From: Nitrincola tapanii
Lineage (GTDB): Bacteria; Pseudomonadota; Gammaproteobacteria; Pseudomonadales; Balneatricaceae
DNA: 64,000 nucleotides
Direction of reading: 5' to 3'
Assembly (NCBI RefSeq): GCF_008368715.1
Contig: NZ_SMRS01000001.1
Coordinates: forward strand, 248,001-312,000
The position numbers were made by a program, and so were the translations under genes. Each line of letters opens with the position of its first letter. Position 1 is the first letter of the stretch. Positions 19,516 to 29,044 of the stretch are shown here, one piece after another. The notes below the pieces were generated by a model. The model saw only the letters and a list, made by a program, of their open reading frames with translations. It made no database searches and had not been told where the DNA came from.

Positions 19516-20120
19516 CGCAGACGTTGGATGCGTGCTTCCAAGCGCTCGACATCATCTCTGACTTGCTCCACCTCATCTAAAAAAGCATCGACTTCTGGAT
19601 GAGGTGGCAGTAGGCGGACCTCCTCTTGTAAATACTCTAACAGAGAGGCGGTGAGGCTGGAGGCCATGCGTTGCCCCTGAGCCGCACTTTGGCGTAAACC
19701 CTGGGCCAAGGGGTGCGCTAAGGTATCCCCCAGAATATTGGCTAACCACTCTTCCCAATCGATCTGAAAACCACTGATCAGTTGTTTCAGCTGATTGGCC
19801 AGCCCAAGATCGCCCTCCAGTGAAATGCCTTTGCCAAACATCTGTGATTGCATATCAGGGCTTTGTGCCATTTGCAGAAAAGCGCTGGCGCTGCCACGCA
19901 GGGTGAGATCAGGACGCGCCTCGCAGTGTTGCAGCAGATCCAGCCCTTGCGCATGCGGCAGTAGGCAGAGATGAAAAGACGGTTCGGTCATCTCCAGGCG
20001 AATCACCTGTCCAGAGAGTGCCTTGAGTCGCTCTAGGCTCACAGGATCGAGCTGGAGAATCGCGTTGAGGCTTAGTTCAGCGCTACTGATCCAAGCAGCC
20101 TGGAGCATGGCTTTGGGCAT
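19488..20120 (-). CDS. ubiJ: Ubiquinone biosynthesis accessory protein UbiJ (SCP2 domain)
   Basis: 210 residues. An SCP2-type lipid-binding domain occupies about 15-120 (ISLEGDLGLANQLKQLI) and a C-terminal helical/coiled-coil segment covers 165-205. UbiJ binds ubiquinone intermediates and, with UbiK, organises the soluble Ubi complex. It follows ubiE by 28 bases on the same strand, the usual ubiE-ubiJ order; ubiB is not next, since hemJ is found convergent instead. GGAG sits about 6 bases before the ATG. Confidence 0.85.
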   Translation of the reverse strand: MPKAMLQAAWISSAELSLNAILQLDPVSLERLKALSGQVIRLEMTEPSFHLCLLPHAQGLDLLQHCEARPDLTLRGSASAFLQMAQSPDMQSQMFGKGISLEGDLGLANQLKQLISGFQIDWEEWLANILGDTLAHPLAQGLRQSAAQGQRMASSLTASLLEYLQEEVRLLPPHPEVDAFLDEVEQVRDDVERLEARIQRLRQKGLNTTR

Positions 20121-20148
20121 GATGGACTCCTCTGGCGTATCGCCTTAA

Positions 20149-20907
20149 TCAGGGTTTAATGCCGGTATGCAGGGCGACGATGCCGCCGGTGAGGTTGTCA
20201 TAATGACAGTTCACGAGGCCGGCATTTTCCATCATTCCCTTTAAGGTTTCTTGGTCGGGATGCATACGGATGGATTCTGCGAGATAGCGATAGCTCTCGG
20301 CATCGCCAGCGATCAATTTGCCCATCTGCGGCAGAATATTAAACGAATAAAAATCGTAGAGTTTTGTCAGCGCGGGATGATCGGTTTTGGAGAATTCCAG
20401 CACCATTAACTTACCGCCGGGTTTTAAGACGCGACGCATTGAGGCCAGTGCGGCATCTTTATCGGTGACATTACGTAGACCGAAGGCGATGGTAATAATG
20501 TCGAAGGTGTTATCCGCAAAAGGCAGCGCTTCCGCATTCGCTTGAATATACTCGATGTTGCCGGCATGCCCAGTATTGATCAGCTTATCGCGCCCTACTT
20601 TAAGCATGGAGTCGTTGATATCCGCCAGCACAACCTTGCCTTGTGGGCCGACTAAACGCGAGAATTTGCGGGTGAGATCACCGGTACCCCCGGCAATGTC
20701 GAGGACCTGATAACCCGGGCGTACGCCGCTACGTTCGAGGGTGATGCGCTTCCATAAACGATGAATACCACCGGACATGAGGTCATTCATCAGGTCATAT
20801 TTGCCTGCAACCGAATGAAATACATCGGCGACACGTTTAGCTTTCTCTTCAACAGGTACCTGACGAAAGCCAAAGTGGGTGGTGTTGTCCTGCTTCTCAT
20901 CATTCAT
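20149..20907 (-). CDS. ubiE: Ubiquinone/menaquinone C-methyltransferase UbiE
   Basis: 252 residues. SAM-binding motif I is [15 protein letters not shown] near residue 70. Other family marks are [20 protein letters not shown] at the N-terminus, [11 protein letters not shown], and the C-terminal [15 protein letters not shown]. It methylates the quinone ring in ubiquinone synthesis. Full length. First gene of the ubiE-ubiJ unit. Confidence 0.95.
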   Translation of the reverse strand: MNDEKQDNTTHFGFRQVPVEEKAKRVADVFHSVAGKYDLMNDLMSGGIHRLWKRITLERSGVRPGYQVLDIAGGTGDLTRKFSRLVGPQGKVVLADINDSMLKVGRDKLINTGHAGNIEYIQANAEALPFADNTFDIITIAFGLRNVTDKDAALASMRRVLKPGGKLMVLEFSKTDHPALTKLYDFYSFNILPQMGKLIAGDAESYRYLAESIRMHPDQETLKGMMENAGLVNCHYDNLTGGIVALHTGIKP

Positions 20908-20979
20908 GGAATTTACGCCTTAGTTGAAAACTTGCATTGTACCAGACCCTGCGTCTTTGTCCCCCCTGAGCAGGGTGCA

Positions 20980-21357
20980 TCAGCCGCGTGCAATCAGACC
21001 GCCATCGCGTGAGGCACCTGCTGCTTCGAGTGCCTCTAAATAGGTTTGCCAGTAACTTTCCTGATTGTGGGCCAGGTCGTAGAGATAATCCCAGGTATAG
21101 AGGCCGGAGTCATGGCCGTCGTCAAAAATGATCTTTAAAGCATAGTTGCCGCTTGGCTGCAGGCCTGTGATCCCGACTAGTTTTTTGCCGGTCTGTAGCA
21201 CCCCCTGGCCAATTCCGTGGCCACGGACTTCGGCAGAAGGGGAGTGCACACGCAGGAATTCAGCGGTGAGTTCATGGCTGCCATCGGCATAAACCAATTC
21301 CAGAGTGCGCGACTTTTTATGCAAGCGTACATCACTGGGACGTGGGATGATGCTCAT
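20980..21357 (-). CDS. DUF971 (gamma-butyrobetaine hydroxylase N-terminal-like) protein
   Basis: About 125 residues: a single DUF971 domain with DVRLHKKSRTLELVYADG, the zinc-type VHSPSAEVRGHG region (where the usual Cys is replaced), and YALKIIFDDGHDSGLYTWDYL. AGGAG stands 7 bases before the ATG at 21357; an upstream in-frame ATG at 21381 is rejected for lack of a ribosome site. Members commonly follow hslVU in gammaproteobacteria, as here. Function is unknown; iron-sulfur-related roles are proposed for related domains. Confidence 0.85.
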   Translation of the reverse strand: MSIIPRPSDVRLHKKSRTLELVYADGSHELTAEFLRVHSPSAEVRGHGIGQGVLQTGKKLVGITGLQPSGNYALKIIFDDGHDSGLYTWDYLYDLAHNQESYWQTYLEALEAAGASRDGGLIARG

Positions 21358-21381
21358 GGTGAATCTCCTAGCAGAGATCAA

Positions 21382-21401
21382 ACCGGCCCTTCAGGGCCGG
21401 T
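21382..21401 (-). other. GC-rich hairpin between hslU and the DUF971 gene
   Basis: ACCGGCCC (21382-21389 area) and GGGCCGGT (21394-21401) form an 8-bp perfect stem with a TTCA loop. No T-run follows in the direction of transcription, so it is more likely an mRNA processing or stabilising hairpin than a terminator. Confidence 0.5.
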
Positions 21402-21407
21402 CGTCGA

Positions 21408-22736
21408 TCAAAGAATATAATGGCTGAGATCTTCGTTGTGACTGAGGGCGTCAAGTTGAGTATTCACATACTCGGCATCGATACGCACCTTTTCACCACT
21501 GCGATCAGCGGCGGCATAGGACAGTTCTTCGAGCAGACGCTCCATCATAGTATGCAAACGACGCGCACCGATATTTTCGGTTTTCTCATTGACCTCATAA
21601 GCCAGTTCGGCAATACGGCGAATGCCTTCTTCGGTGAATTCGATCTCTACGCCTTCTGTCGCCAGCAAGGCACGGTACTGCTCGGTCAGCGAGGCGGTAG
21701 GTTCGGTGAGAATGCGGCGGAAATCTTCAGGGGTCAGGGCTTGCAGCTCAACTCGGATAGGTAAGCGCCCTTGTAACTCTGGGATCAGATCCGAAGGACG
21801 TGCCAGGTGGAAGGCTCCAGAGGCGATAAAAAGGATATGATCCGTTTTCACCATGCCGTATTTGGTGGTCACGGTGCAGCCCTCAATTAAAGGCAGAAGA
21901 TCACGTTGCACGCCTTCACGCGAGACATCGGCACCGCCAGATTCACCGCGTTTACAGACCTTGTCGATCTCATCAATAAACACGATGCCATTTTGCTCAA
22001 CACGCTCAACCGCTTGTTGTTTGATGTCATCTTCTTTGACCAAATTGGCGGCTTCTTCATCAATCAGCAATTTCAGTGCTTCTTTGACGCTGAGGCGGCG
22101 TGTTTGTTTACGTGCCTGACCAAAGCTTGAGAACATGCTCTGCAGTTGATTGGTCATCTCTTCCATGCCCGGCGGAGCCATGATCTCAACTCCGACTTTG
22201 GGCTGTGCCAGTTCGATTTCGATCTCTTTGTCATCCAGTTGGCCTTCGCGCAGCTTTTTGCGGAAGATTTGGCGCGTGGCGCTGTCTGTGCGGCTAGGCT
22301 CTTCACTCAAGCCACTACGTGCTTGTGGTAATAAAGCATCGAGAATACGTTCTTCTGCGGCATCTTCCGCTTTGATACGCATTTTTTCCATCGCTTGTTC
22401 GCGCACCATCTTAACTGACATCTCGACCAGATCGCGGATGATGGTTTCCACGTCACGACCGACATAACCGACTTCGGTGAACTTTGTGGCTTCCACCTTA
22501 ATAAAAGGCGCATTGGCTAACTTGGCCAGTCGGCGTGCGATTTCGGTTTTGCCGACCCCTGTCGGCCCAATCATCAGAATATTCTTGGGGGTCACTTCGG
22601 GGCGCAATGCCGCATCAAGTTGCATACGTCGCCAACGATTACGCAGTGCAATCGCGACTGAGCGTTTGGCTTGCTCCTGGCCAACGATGTGTCGATTCAG
22701 TTCGTGGACAATTTCACGAGGAGTCATGTCAGACAT
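21408..22736 (-). CDS. hslU: HslUV protease ATPase subunit HslU
   Basis: 442 residues, the usual size. Walker A is [15 protein letters not shown], Walker B is IVFIDEID, the pore motif is in GYVGRDVE, and the C-terminal tail EDLSHYIL inserts into HslV. HslU unfolds substrates for the HslV peptidase chamber. The ATG overlaps the hslV stop by one base. Confidence 0.97.
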   Translation of the reverse strand: MSDMTPREIVHELNRHIVGQEQAKRSVAIALRNRWRRMQLDAALRPEVTPKNILMIGPTGVGKTEIARRLAKLANAPFIKVEATKFTEVGYVGRDVETIIRDLVEMSVKMVREQAMEKMRIKAEDAAEERILDALLPQARSGLSEEPSRTDSATRQIFRKKLREGQLDDKEIEIELAQPKVGVEIMAPPGMEEMTNQLQSMFSSFGQARKQTRRLSVKEALKLLIDEEAANLVKEDDIKQQAVERVEQNGIVFIDEIDKVCKRGESGGADVSREGVQRDLLPLIEGCTVTTKYGMVKTDHILFIASGAFHLARPSDLIPELQGRLPIRVELQALTPEDFRRILTEPTASLTEQYRALLATEGVEIEFTEEGIRRIAELAYEVNEKTENIGARRLHTMMERLLEELSYAAADRSGEKVRIDAEYVNTQLDALSHNEDLSHYIL

Positions 22737-23278
22737 CAGGCGTTACCTCCAGAGCGGGCTTCGAGTTGTTCGATGGTCAGGTTGTCGTTGGTGAACACAC
22801 AGATGCCTGCTGCAATATGCAGGCTTTTTTCGACGATTTCGCGGGCGCTGAGTTCTGTGTTTTCCACCAGTGCACGCGCCGCAGCCAAGGCGTAGTTACC
22901 CCCAGAACCTATGGCAATCACCCCATCTTCTGGCTCGATCACGTCACCGTTACCGGAAATGAGATAGGTTTTTTCTTTGTTCGCCACCAGCATTAAGGCT
23001 TCTAAACGACGCAGCACACGGTCACTACGCCATTCCCGCGCCAGAAAGATCACGGCATTCACGATATTACCCTGGTGTTTATCCAGTTGCTGTTCAAACA
23101 GATCACGCAGGGTAATGGCATCCGCTGTACTGCCTGCAAAGCCGGTGATGACTTGATGTTTGGCCAGGAGGTTGACCTTTTTAGCGGTGCCTTTCATTAC
23201 GGTGTTGCCAAGGGAGACTTGGCCATCGCCCCCGACGACCACCTGGTCACCGCGACGAACAGAAACAATCGTTGTCAT
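22736..23278 (-). CDS. hslV: HslUV protease peptidase subunit HslV
   Basis: 180 residues. After loss of Met, the catalytic Thr starts [19 protein letters not shown], the hallmark of this proteasome-like threonine peptidase. GFAGSTADA and [16 protein letters not shown] are further family motifs. First gene of the hslVU unit. Confidence 0.97.
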   Translation of the reverse strand: MTTIVSVRRGDQVVVGGDGQVSLGNTVMKGTAKKVNLLAKHQVITGFAGSTADAITLRDLFEQQLDKHQGNIVNAVIFLAREWRSDRVLRRLEALMLVANKEKTYLISGNGDVIEPEDGVIAIGSGGNYALAAARALVENTELSAREIVEKSLHIAAGICVFTNDNLTIEQLEARSGGNA

Positions 23279-23349
23279 GATCTCTCATCCTGTAGCGCTA
23301 AATTGTTATGGATATGGCGGCGCGCTGGCAGATTTCAAGGTCACTGAGA

Positions 23350-24243
23350 TCAGTTTTGTGGAATCACAAATGGCGTAATGCCCAAAGCATTGAGCTGGCT
23401 GCGGGCTTGGCTGAGTTCGCGATCATTCTGGAAAGGGCCGGTGCGAACACGGTACCAAATGCCGCTGTCTGTATTGATGCGTGCCAAGTGGGCATTTGGT
23501 AAGCCGGTGAGCAGGAGTTGAACGCGGAGGCGTTCGGCATCTTCTTCGCTGCGAAAAGAACCCGCTTGCAGCAAATAACGTGAACTGCTGGCGGCTGTAG
23601 CAGAAGGTGCGGGCGTGGGGGGGCTGAGGTTAGGATTCGCTGGACTCACCGCAGTGTTGGCCTGGGTAGTGGCCTGAGTACTGGGAGGCTGCGAGGTGTT
23701 TTGAGTCGCTGGAGGCAGAGCCGCGACACTGGGGGCTTTTGGCGTCGAGTGATATACATTTTGCGGTGCTTGAATCTCATTGCGCGGCAAAATGTTGTAG
23801 AAGTCAAAGCGGCTCTCGGGGACATCCGGTGTCTCCGGCTCGACCGGTGCAGGTGGGGGAGCAACGGCAAGGCTCGGTTGAGCGGCCGGCATGGATTTTT
23901 CGACCACAGCAGGTAAGCGTGTATCCGTGGTGGCGGGTTGTGTAGGGCTTGGAGCGGGTGCCGGAGCTGGGCGTTGCGCAGGTGCGGGGGCGACTTGGCG
24001 TGGCTCAGTTTGGCGTGGCTCTACGCGTTTGGGTGCTTCCACCATAGGTTTTTCTGGACGATCTGTTTGTAGCAGGCTCCAGAGCAAGGTCAGCAGGCCG
24101 CCCAGAGCGGCCAGGGTCAGGATGATGCGTGGCCAGGGTTTGGCGCTTTTGCGCTTTTTGCTGGCAGGGGCGGGCCGACTTGGTTGTGGACGGCTCGCGG
24201 AACTCCCTTGTCTGCGTTTTTGCGCAAAATCCTGACGCGCCAT
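23350..24243 (-). CDS. SPOR-domain cell division protein, FtsN-like
   Basis: 297 residues. A short basic cytoplasmic end (MARQDFAQKRRQG), one membrane helix (about 38-58), a long Pro/Ala/Gln/Thr-rich periplasmic linker (about 65-215), and a C-terminal SPOR domain with YLLQAGSFRSEEDAERLR and WYRVRTGPFQN. SPOR domains bind denuded peptidoglycan at the division septum. The place between argS and hslV is that of ftsN in gammaproteobacteria. It starts 3 bases after the argS stop. Confidence 0.85.
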   Translation of the reverse strand: MARQDFAQKRRQGSSASRPQPSRPAPASKKRKSAKPWPRIILTLAALGGLLTLLWSLLQTDRPEKPMVEAPKRVEPRQTEPRQVAPAPAQRPAPAPAPSPTQPATTDTRLPAVVEKSMPAAQPSLAVAPPPAPVEPETPDVPESRFDFYNILPRNEIQAPQNVYHSTPKAPSVAALPPATQNTSQPPSTQATTQANTAVSPANPNLSPPTPAPSATAASSSRYLLQAGSFRSEEDAERLRVQLLLTGLPNAHLARINTDSGIWYRVRTGPFQNDRELSQARSQLNALGITPFVIPQN

Positions 24244-24246
24244 AGA

Positions 24247-26007
24247 TTACATCTGCTCCGGGGCACTTACGCCCAATAAGTTTAAACCATTAGCCAAGAC
24301 CTGGCGGACGGCCAAGCTGAGCGTGAGGCGTGCATTACGCAGCTCGGTATCTTCGATCAGCATTTTATGGCCGTTGTACCAAGTATGGAAATCACTGGCG
24401 AGATCTTTCAGATAGTTCGCCAGGACATGCGGTTCATAGTTCAGAGCGGCATTTTGTAGACACTCAGGATATTTACCCAGAGTCACGGCCAGATCCTTCT
24501 CATGCTCGCTGTCTAGACGTGCGAGCGCCGCACGGCCCTGAGCCAGATCCAGCACTAATCCTGCTTCGTCCAGCTTGCGCAAGACCGAGCAGACGCGGGC
24601 GTGGGCATACTGGATGTAATACACCGGATTGTCTTTGGATTGTGATTTGGCCAGCTCAAGATCAAAGTCCATATGCTGTTCTGCTTTGCGGGTGACATAG
24701 AAGAAACGGCAAGCATCACTGCCCACCTCTTCGCGCAGCTCGCGCAGGGTGACAAAGGAGCCCGAACGCGTTGACATCTGTACACGCTCTTCACCACGAT
24801 AAAGAATGGCAAACTGGACTAAGCGTACCGTCAGTTTATCGGGATCATAGCCTAGAGCGGCAATCGCGGCCTTCACTCGCGTGATATAACCGTGGTGATC
24901 CGCGCCCCAGATATTAACCACCTGGTCAAATCCTCGATCGAACTTGTTCATGTGGTAAGCGATATCAGAGGCGAAATAGGTGGTCTGGCCATTTGCACGG
25001 CGCACGACACGGTCTTTATCATCCCCGAAGGCGGTAGAACGGAACCAAAGATTACCCTCTTCTTCGTAGAGGTGCCCCTTTTCTTGCAAGATGTTCAAGG
25101 CAAGATCGACATCACCACTGTGTGTCAGAGAGCGTTCAGAGAACCAGGTTTGATACTCGATGCCAAACTCACCGAGATCTTCACGAATGTCACCCAGGAT
25201 GGCGTCCAGTCCGGCATTAAAGACCTGTTGATAACCGGCTTCACCCAGGAGGGTCTGAGCACGCTCGATGAGGGCATCGATATACAGCTCTTTATCCCCT
25301 CCTTGAGGCTCATCGGCTGGCAGGTCTGAGAACACCGCTTCTTGGCTATGCGCTAAGGACGCACCGGCATCTTGTGCCAGGCGATGGGCAATATCGCGAA
25401 TATAGTGGCCTTGATAACCATTGGCAGGGAAGTCTAGATCCAAACCTTGCTCTTCGAGGTAACGCAACCAGACGCTGACCGCCAGGATATTCATCTGACG
25501 ACCAGCATCATTCACATAGTACTCGCGCTCGACTTCTAAGCCTGCGGCCTCCAATAAGTCGGCCACGGTGGCACCGTAGGCTGCACCACGACCATGTCCT
25601 ACATGTAAGGGGCCTGTGGGGTTGGCCGAAACAAACTCGACCTGCACGCGTGGCCCAGAATTCGGTGCGCTGCGGCCAAAGTCTGCGCCCTGATCAAGAA
25701 CCTGCTCAATCACGGCATAAACCGAAGCGGAGTTGAGGAAGAAGTTAATAAATCCAGGACCGGCAATTTCGGTCTTTACCACCTGTGCGGAGGTGGGGAG
25801 GGCGGCACAGATCTGTTCAGCCAGTAGGCGTGGATTACAGCGTGCCGCTTTCGCCAAGGTCAGGGCGATGTTGCTGGCAAGATCGCCATGCGTTTTATCA
25901 CGCGTATTCTCAACCTGAATGTTGCTGGGCAGCTCAGCTGGCAAGTTGCCCGCTGCAATCAGGGTGTTCAAGGCTGTTTGAATCAGATCGGCTATATGCT
26001 CTTTCAT
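24247..26007 (-). CDS. argS: Arginyl-tRNA synthetase
   Basis: About 586 residues. Class I signature [11 protein letters not shown] (the HIGH box) follows [12 protein letters not shown], with an N-terminal Arg-S add-on domain and a C-terminal DALR anticodon-binding domain. A longer open frame runs up to 26151, but AAGGG sits just before the ATG at 26007, and [10 protein letters not shown] matches the usual start. The gene is full length. Confidence 0.95.
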   Translation of the reverse strand: MKEHIADLIQTALNTLIAAGNLPAELPSNIQVENTRDKTHGDLASNIALTLAKAARCNPRLLAEQICAALPTSAQVVKTEIAGPGFINFFLNSASVYAVIEQVLDQGADFGRSAPNSGPRVQVEFVSANPTGPLHVGHGRGAAYGATVADLLEAAGLEVEREYYVNDAGRQMNILAVSVWLRYLEEQGLDLDFPANGYQGHYIRDIAHRLAQDAGASLAHSQEAVFSDLPADEPQGGDKELYIDALIERAQTLLGEAGYQQVFNAGLDAILGDIREDLGEFGIEYQTWFSERSLTHSGDVDLALNILQEKGHLYEEEGNLWFRSTAFGDDKDRVVRRANGQTTYFASDIAYHMNKFDRGFDQVVNIWGADHHGYITRVKAAIAALGYDPDKLTVRLVQFAILYRGEERVQMSTRSGSFVTLRELREEVGSDACRFFYVTRKAEQHMDFDLELAKSQSKDNPVYYIQYAHARVCSVLRKLDEAGLVLDLAQGRAALARLDSEHEKDLAVTLGKYPECLQNAALNYEPHVLANYLKDLASDFHTWYNGHKMLIEDTELRNARLTLSLAVRQVLANGLNLLGVSAPEQM

Positions 26008-26157
26008 CAGTATACCCTTAGGGTCGTAAGTGCTCCGGGGATGAGGCCGGGAAAATCCATCCCGCATTATAATTCGCGCAGGGGCTACAATGCCAATTTG
26101 AAACGCGTTTGGGTTGAGGTCGAGCTTGAGATGTTTTGACCCCGGCGGCAAACAAGG

Positions 26158-28365
26158 TTAATAGGCATCTAAGGGGTCCACGTCAATCGACCAGCGCACC
26201 CGTGAGCGTCCCGGATGTTGTTCCAGCATCTGCAGCAGTAGGGTGAGGAGTTGATGCAGAGCGCGGCGTTCCTGTCCTTGAATGAGCAGTTGTGCGCGGT
26301 AGAGTCCGGCGCGCTTTTCCATTGGGGCTGGAAAGGGGCCTGACCAGTGGCAGCCGCTAGGCCGTTGCAGACTGTCTTCTAGGCTGTGTCGTAGGTCGCG
26401 TAAAAAAGCTTCGGCCCAGCCGCTCTGACTCGCTTCAGCTCGAAGCAGAGCGTGGTGGCTATAAGGGGGTAGACCGGCGGCGGCACGCAGTTTTAATTCA
26501 TCCCTGGCAAAGGCGTTGTACCCTTGATGAATCAGTGCGTGCAGCATAGGGTGGTCGGGGTGATGTGTCTGCAATACGACCTCTCCGGGATCTTGAGCGC
26601 GTCCGGCACGTCCTGCGACCTGAAGAATTAATTGTGAGGTTTTTTCCATGCCACGAAAATCTGCGCTGAAGAGACCGCTGTCAGCATCTAAGATCGCCAC
26701 CAGCGTGACTTTAGGGAAGTGGTGGCCTTTCGCCAGCATCTGGGTGCCGACCAGAATGCAAGGCGCACCTTGATGGATTCTGTGCATCAATTTGTCCATT
26801 GCCCCTTTGCGGGCGGTACTGTCGCGATCGATGCGCAGGATTTCGGTTTTCGGGAACTGCTGACTTAAGAAGTCTTCCGTACGCTCGGTACCGGCACCGT
26901 TAGGGCGTAAATCTTCACTGCCGCACTGCTGGCAGGTGCGCGGAATCGGCGTTTGCCGATCACAGTGATGGCAGTGTAGATGGGGCGGGGAGCGGTGCAG
27001 CGTCATACGGGCATCACAGCGTGTGCACTCACTCACGGCACCACATTGATGACAGATGAGTGAAGGGGCAAAGCCACGACGATTTAAAAACACCAAGACC
27101 TGAGTGCCTGCTTCTAAGTGCTCGGCAATACGCTTGAGTAGAGGGTCGGATATCCCTGCGCGTAAGCTTTGGCCGCGCAGATCTAGTAGATGAAAGCGCG
27201 GTGCTTCGGCACCCCCGGCTCGTTGCTGTAAACGACTGAGTTGAAAACGGCCCAGTTCAACATTGTGCAGGCTCTCGAGTGAGGGCGTGGCACTGCCGAG
27301 TAGTACCGGAATTTGTAGATTGCGCGCACGCACCAAGGCCAGATCGCGTGCGGAGTAACGAAAACCATCCTGTTGCTTAAAGGAAGCATCATGTTCTTCA
27401 TCTAGAATAATCAGCCCAGGGCGCGCCAGGGGGGTAAAGATGGCGGAACGTGTACCGATGAGAATACGGGCACTGGCATCGCGTGCTTGTAACCAAGCAT
27501 CTAAGCGTTGACGATCACTCAAGCCTGAATGTAGAGCCAAAACAGGCACATTAAAACGCGCTTTAAAACGTGCAACCGTTTGCGGGGTGAGGCCAATTTC
27601 TGGGACTAAAATGAGCACCTGCTGACCGGCTTCTAGACAGTGTTGAATGGCCTGCAGATAGACTTCGGTTTTGCCTGAACCGGTGACCCCTTCGAGTAGG
27701 TGTATATGAAAGCCGCTAGGTGCCAAAAATTGCTGAAGTGCCAGAGCCTGCTCTGTGTTAAGTGTCATGGGCGCTTCGCGTAGAAGATCCCCTGCCTGGA
27801 CATCATCGGCGTGCCGAGGACGCGGGTGGTGGGTAAAGGACTCGACCCAGCCTTTGCTGGCAAAAGTGCGCAAGGTAGCACTACTGATGCCTTCGAGTTT
27901 AATCAGATCACGGCTCACGCCTTCAGGGTTGCGTAAAAGAAGATCCAGTAAGGCTTGTTGACGTGCCGCATTCGCGGCGAGTTTAAGGGTGCCGGTGATA
28001 GGAGTGGCGCGCCAAAGGGTTTCATGGACAAAGTGCGCGGGCTCACCTTTACGGAGTAGGCTGGGTAAGGCCTGCATCAGCGCCTCGCCCTCGGGATAAA
28101 AGTAGTAGTGTGCTGCCCAGCGTGCGAGTTGCATCAACTCCGCATCCAGAACGGCTGAGTGATCCAGTACTTCCAGTACCTGTTTCAGGCGTGCCGGCTC
28201 AAACTCGGATTCAACATCACAGGCCACGACCAAGCCGATGAGTTGGCGTTTGCCGAAGGGTACGCGCACCCGGCAACCCGGTTGAATCTTGGCGGCGAGC
28301 GAGTCAGCTAAGCGGTAATCAAACAGCCGATGCAAAGGGGTGGGTAAGGCAACTTGGATAATCAC
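26158..28365 (-). CDS. priA: Primosomal replication-restart helicase PriA
   Basis: 735 residues. The N-terminal 3'-DNA-binding domain opens IIQVALPTPLHRLFDYRL. Walker A is GVTGSGKTEVYLQAI, the DEAH-like box is ILDEEHDASFKQQ, and paired Cys zinc motifs (CHQCGAVSECTRC, CHHCD, CQQCG) insert before helicase motifs V and VI (VAGRAGRAQDPG). It starts with GTG. It restarts stalled forks. It is divergent from rpmE with about 250 bases between. Confidence 0.95.
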   Translation of the reverse strand: MIIQVALPTPLHRLFDYRLADSLAAKIQPGCRVRVPFGKRQLIGLVVACDVESEFEPARLKQVLEVLDHSAVLDAELMQLARWAAHYYFYPEGEALMQALPSLLRKGEPAHFVHETLWRATPITGTLKLAANAARQQALLDLLLRNPEGVSRDLIKLEGISSATLRTFASKGWVESFTHHPRPRHADDVQAGDLLREAPMTLNTEQALALQQFLAPSGFHIHLLEGVTGSGKTEVYLQAIQHCLEAGQQVLILVPEIGLTPQTVARFKARFNVPVLALHSGLSDRQRLDAWLQARDASARILIGTRSAIFTPLARPGLIILDEEHDASFKQQDGFRYSARDLALVRARNLQIPVLLGSATPSLESLHNVELGRFQLSRLQQRAGGAEAPRFHLLDLRGQSLRAGISDPLLKRIAEHLEAGTQVLVFLNRRGFAPSLICHQCGAVSECTRCDARMTLHRSPPHLHCHHCDRQTPIPRTCQQCGSEDLRPNGAGTERTEDFLSQQFPKTEILRIDRDSTARKGAMDKLMHRIHQGAPCILVGTQMLAKGHHFPKVTLVAILDADSGLFSADFRGMEKTSQLILQVAGRAGRAQDPGEVVLQTHHPDHPMLHALIHQGYNAFARDELKLRAAAGLPPYSHHALLRAEASQSGWAEAFLRDLRHSLEDSLQRPSGCHWSGPFPAPMEKRAGLYRAQLLIQGQERRALHQLLTLLLQMLEQHPGRSRVRWSIDVDPLDAY

Positions 28366-28613
28366 AAGTGGGGGGTCTTTGTCAGTTCAGATAGAGGACA
28401 GTCTAGAGGGAATTTTTCCAGGATAAAATAGCTGTAAACCAAGTGATACGCTTGCGGCACGTGTTCGGCATCCGTATAATCTGCCACCTTGTTTTAGATC
28501 CCTGGTTGTTGGTGCAGTGCCTTGCAGTCAGCCAGTCCTTATCAGTGCGGTGCCTGACACACTTATTAAATGATCAGGTGGCGGCACATCATGAATCCAA
28601 TGAGGTTTTAATC

Positions 28614-28832
28614 ATGAAAGCGGGCATCCACCCAAATTACACTGAAATCAAAATGACCTGCTCTTGTGGCAACGTCATCACTACCAAGTCTACTCTGGGC
28701 GCTGCCGAGATGAGCTTGGACGTATGCAGCCAGTGCCATCCTTTCTACACCGGTAAGCAGAAAGAAGCGACTTCTGGTGGCCGCGTAGACCGCTTCAACA
28801 AGCGTTTTGGTGCGCGTTCACTGAAAAAATAA
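28614..28832 (+). CDS. rpmE: Ribosomal protein bL31 (zinc-binding form)
   Basis: 72 residues. [20 protein letters not shown], then [14 protein letters not shown]. Cys16, Cys18, Cys37 and Cys40 form the zinc site of the C+ type. GAGG at 28602-28605 sets the ATG at 28614. The frame is open upstream to 28443, but that stretch is not L31-like. A strong terminator follows. Confidence 0.96.
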   Translation: MKAGIHPNYTEIKMTCSCGNVITTKSTLGAAEMSLDVCSQCHPFYTGKQKEATSGGRVDRFNKRFGARSLKK

Positions 28833-28862
28833 GCACCTCTTGCGTGCTTAGAATTCAAAAAA

Positions 28863-28882
28863 CCTCCTGCGGGAGGTTTTTT
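28863..28882 (+). terminator. rpmE terminator
   Basis: CCTCC (28863-28867), TGCG loop, GGAGG (28872-28876) and six T. An A-run before the stem makes it bidirectional-looking. Confidence 0.85.
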
Positions 28883-28911
28883 GTTTATCACGGCCTGCGG
28901 ATTAGGGTTAT

Positions 28912-28949
28912 TACTTACGGCTATAAGCTCATGCATAAAGCCGTAAGTA
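28912..28949. promoter_or_regulatory. Inverted repeat upstream of the malic enzyme gene
   Basis: TACTTACGGCT (28912-28922) is the exact reverse complement of AGCCGTAAGTA (28939-28949), with a 16-base spacer. It lies about 95 bases before the malic enzyme ATG. It could be an operator or a leader hairpin; no known factor is assigned. Confidence 0.5.
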
Positions 28950-29044
28950 GAAGGTGTCTGCGCCTTTTTGGCGGTTGTTCACTACATAGCTTTTCGATAT
29001 GATGCAAGGCCGTTTAACTACAACCTTAGTTGGAAACAGCAACC

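Noticed and set aside
21382-21401. Hairpin as a terminator of hslU
   Set aside because: No T-run follows on the minus strand.
22535-22996. Plus-strand open frame of about 150 codons opposite hslU/hslV
   Set aside because: It lies wholly antisense to two well-conserved genes and has no family features or ribosome site.
26008-26151. N-terminal extension of argS
   Set aside because: Translation is unlike ArgS, and an AAGGG site fits the ATG at 26007.
28443-28613. Upstream extension of rpmE
   Set aside because: Open frame but not L31-like; GAGG and family length support the start at 28614.
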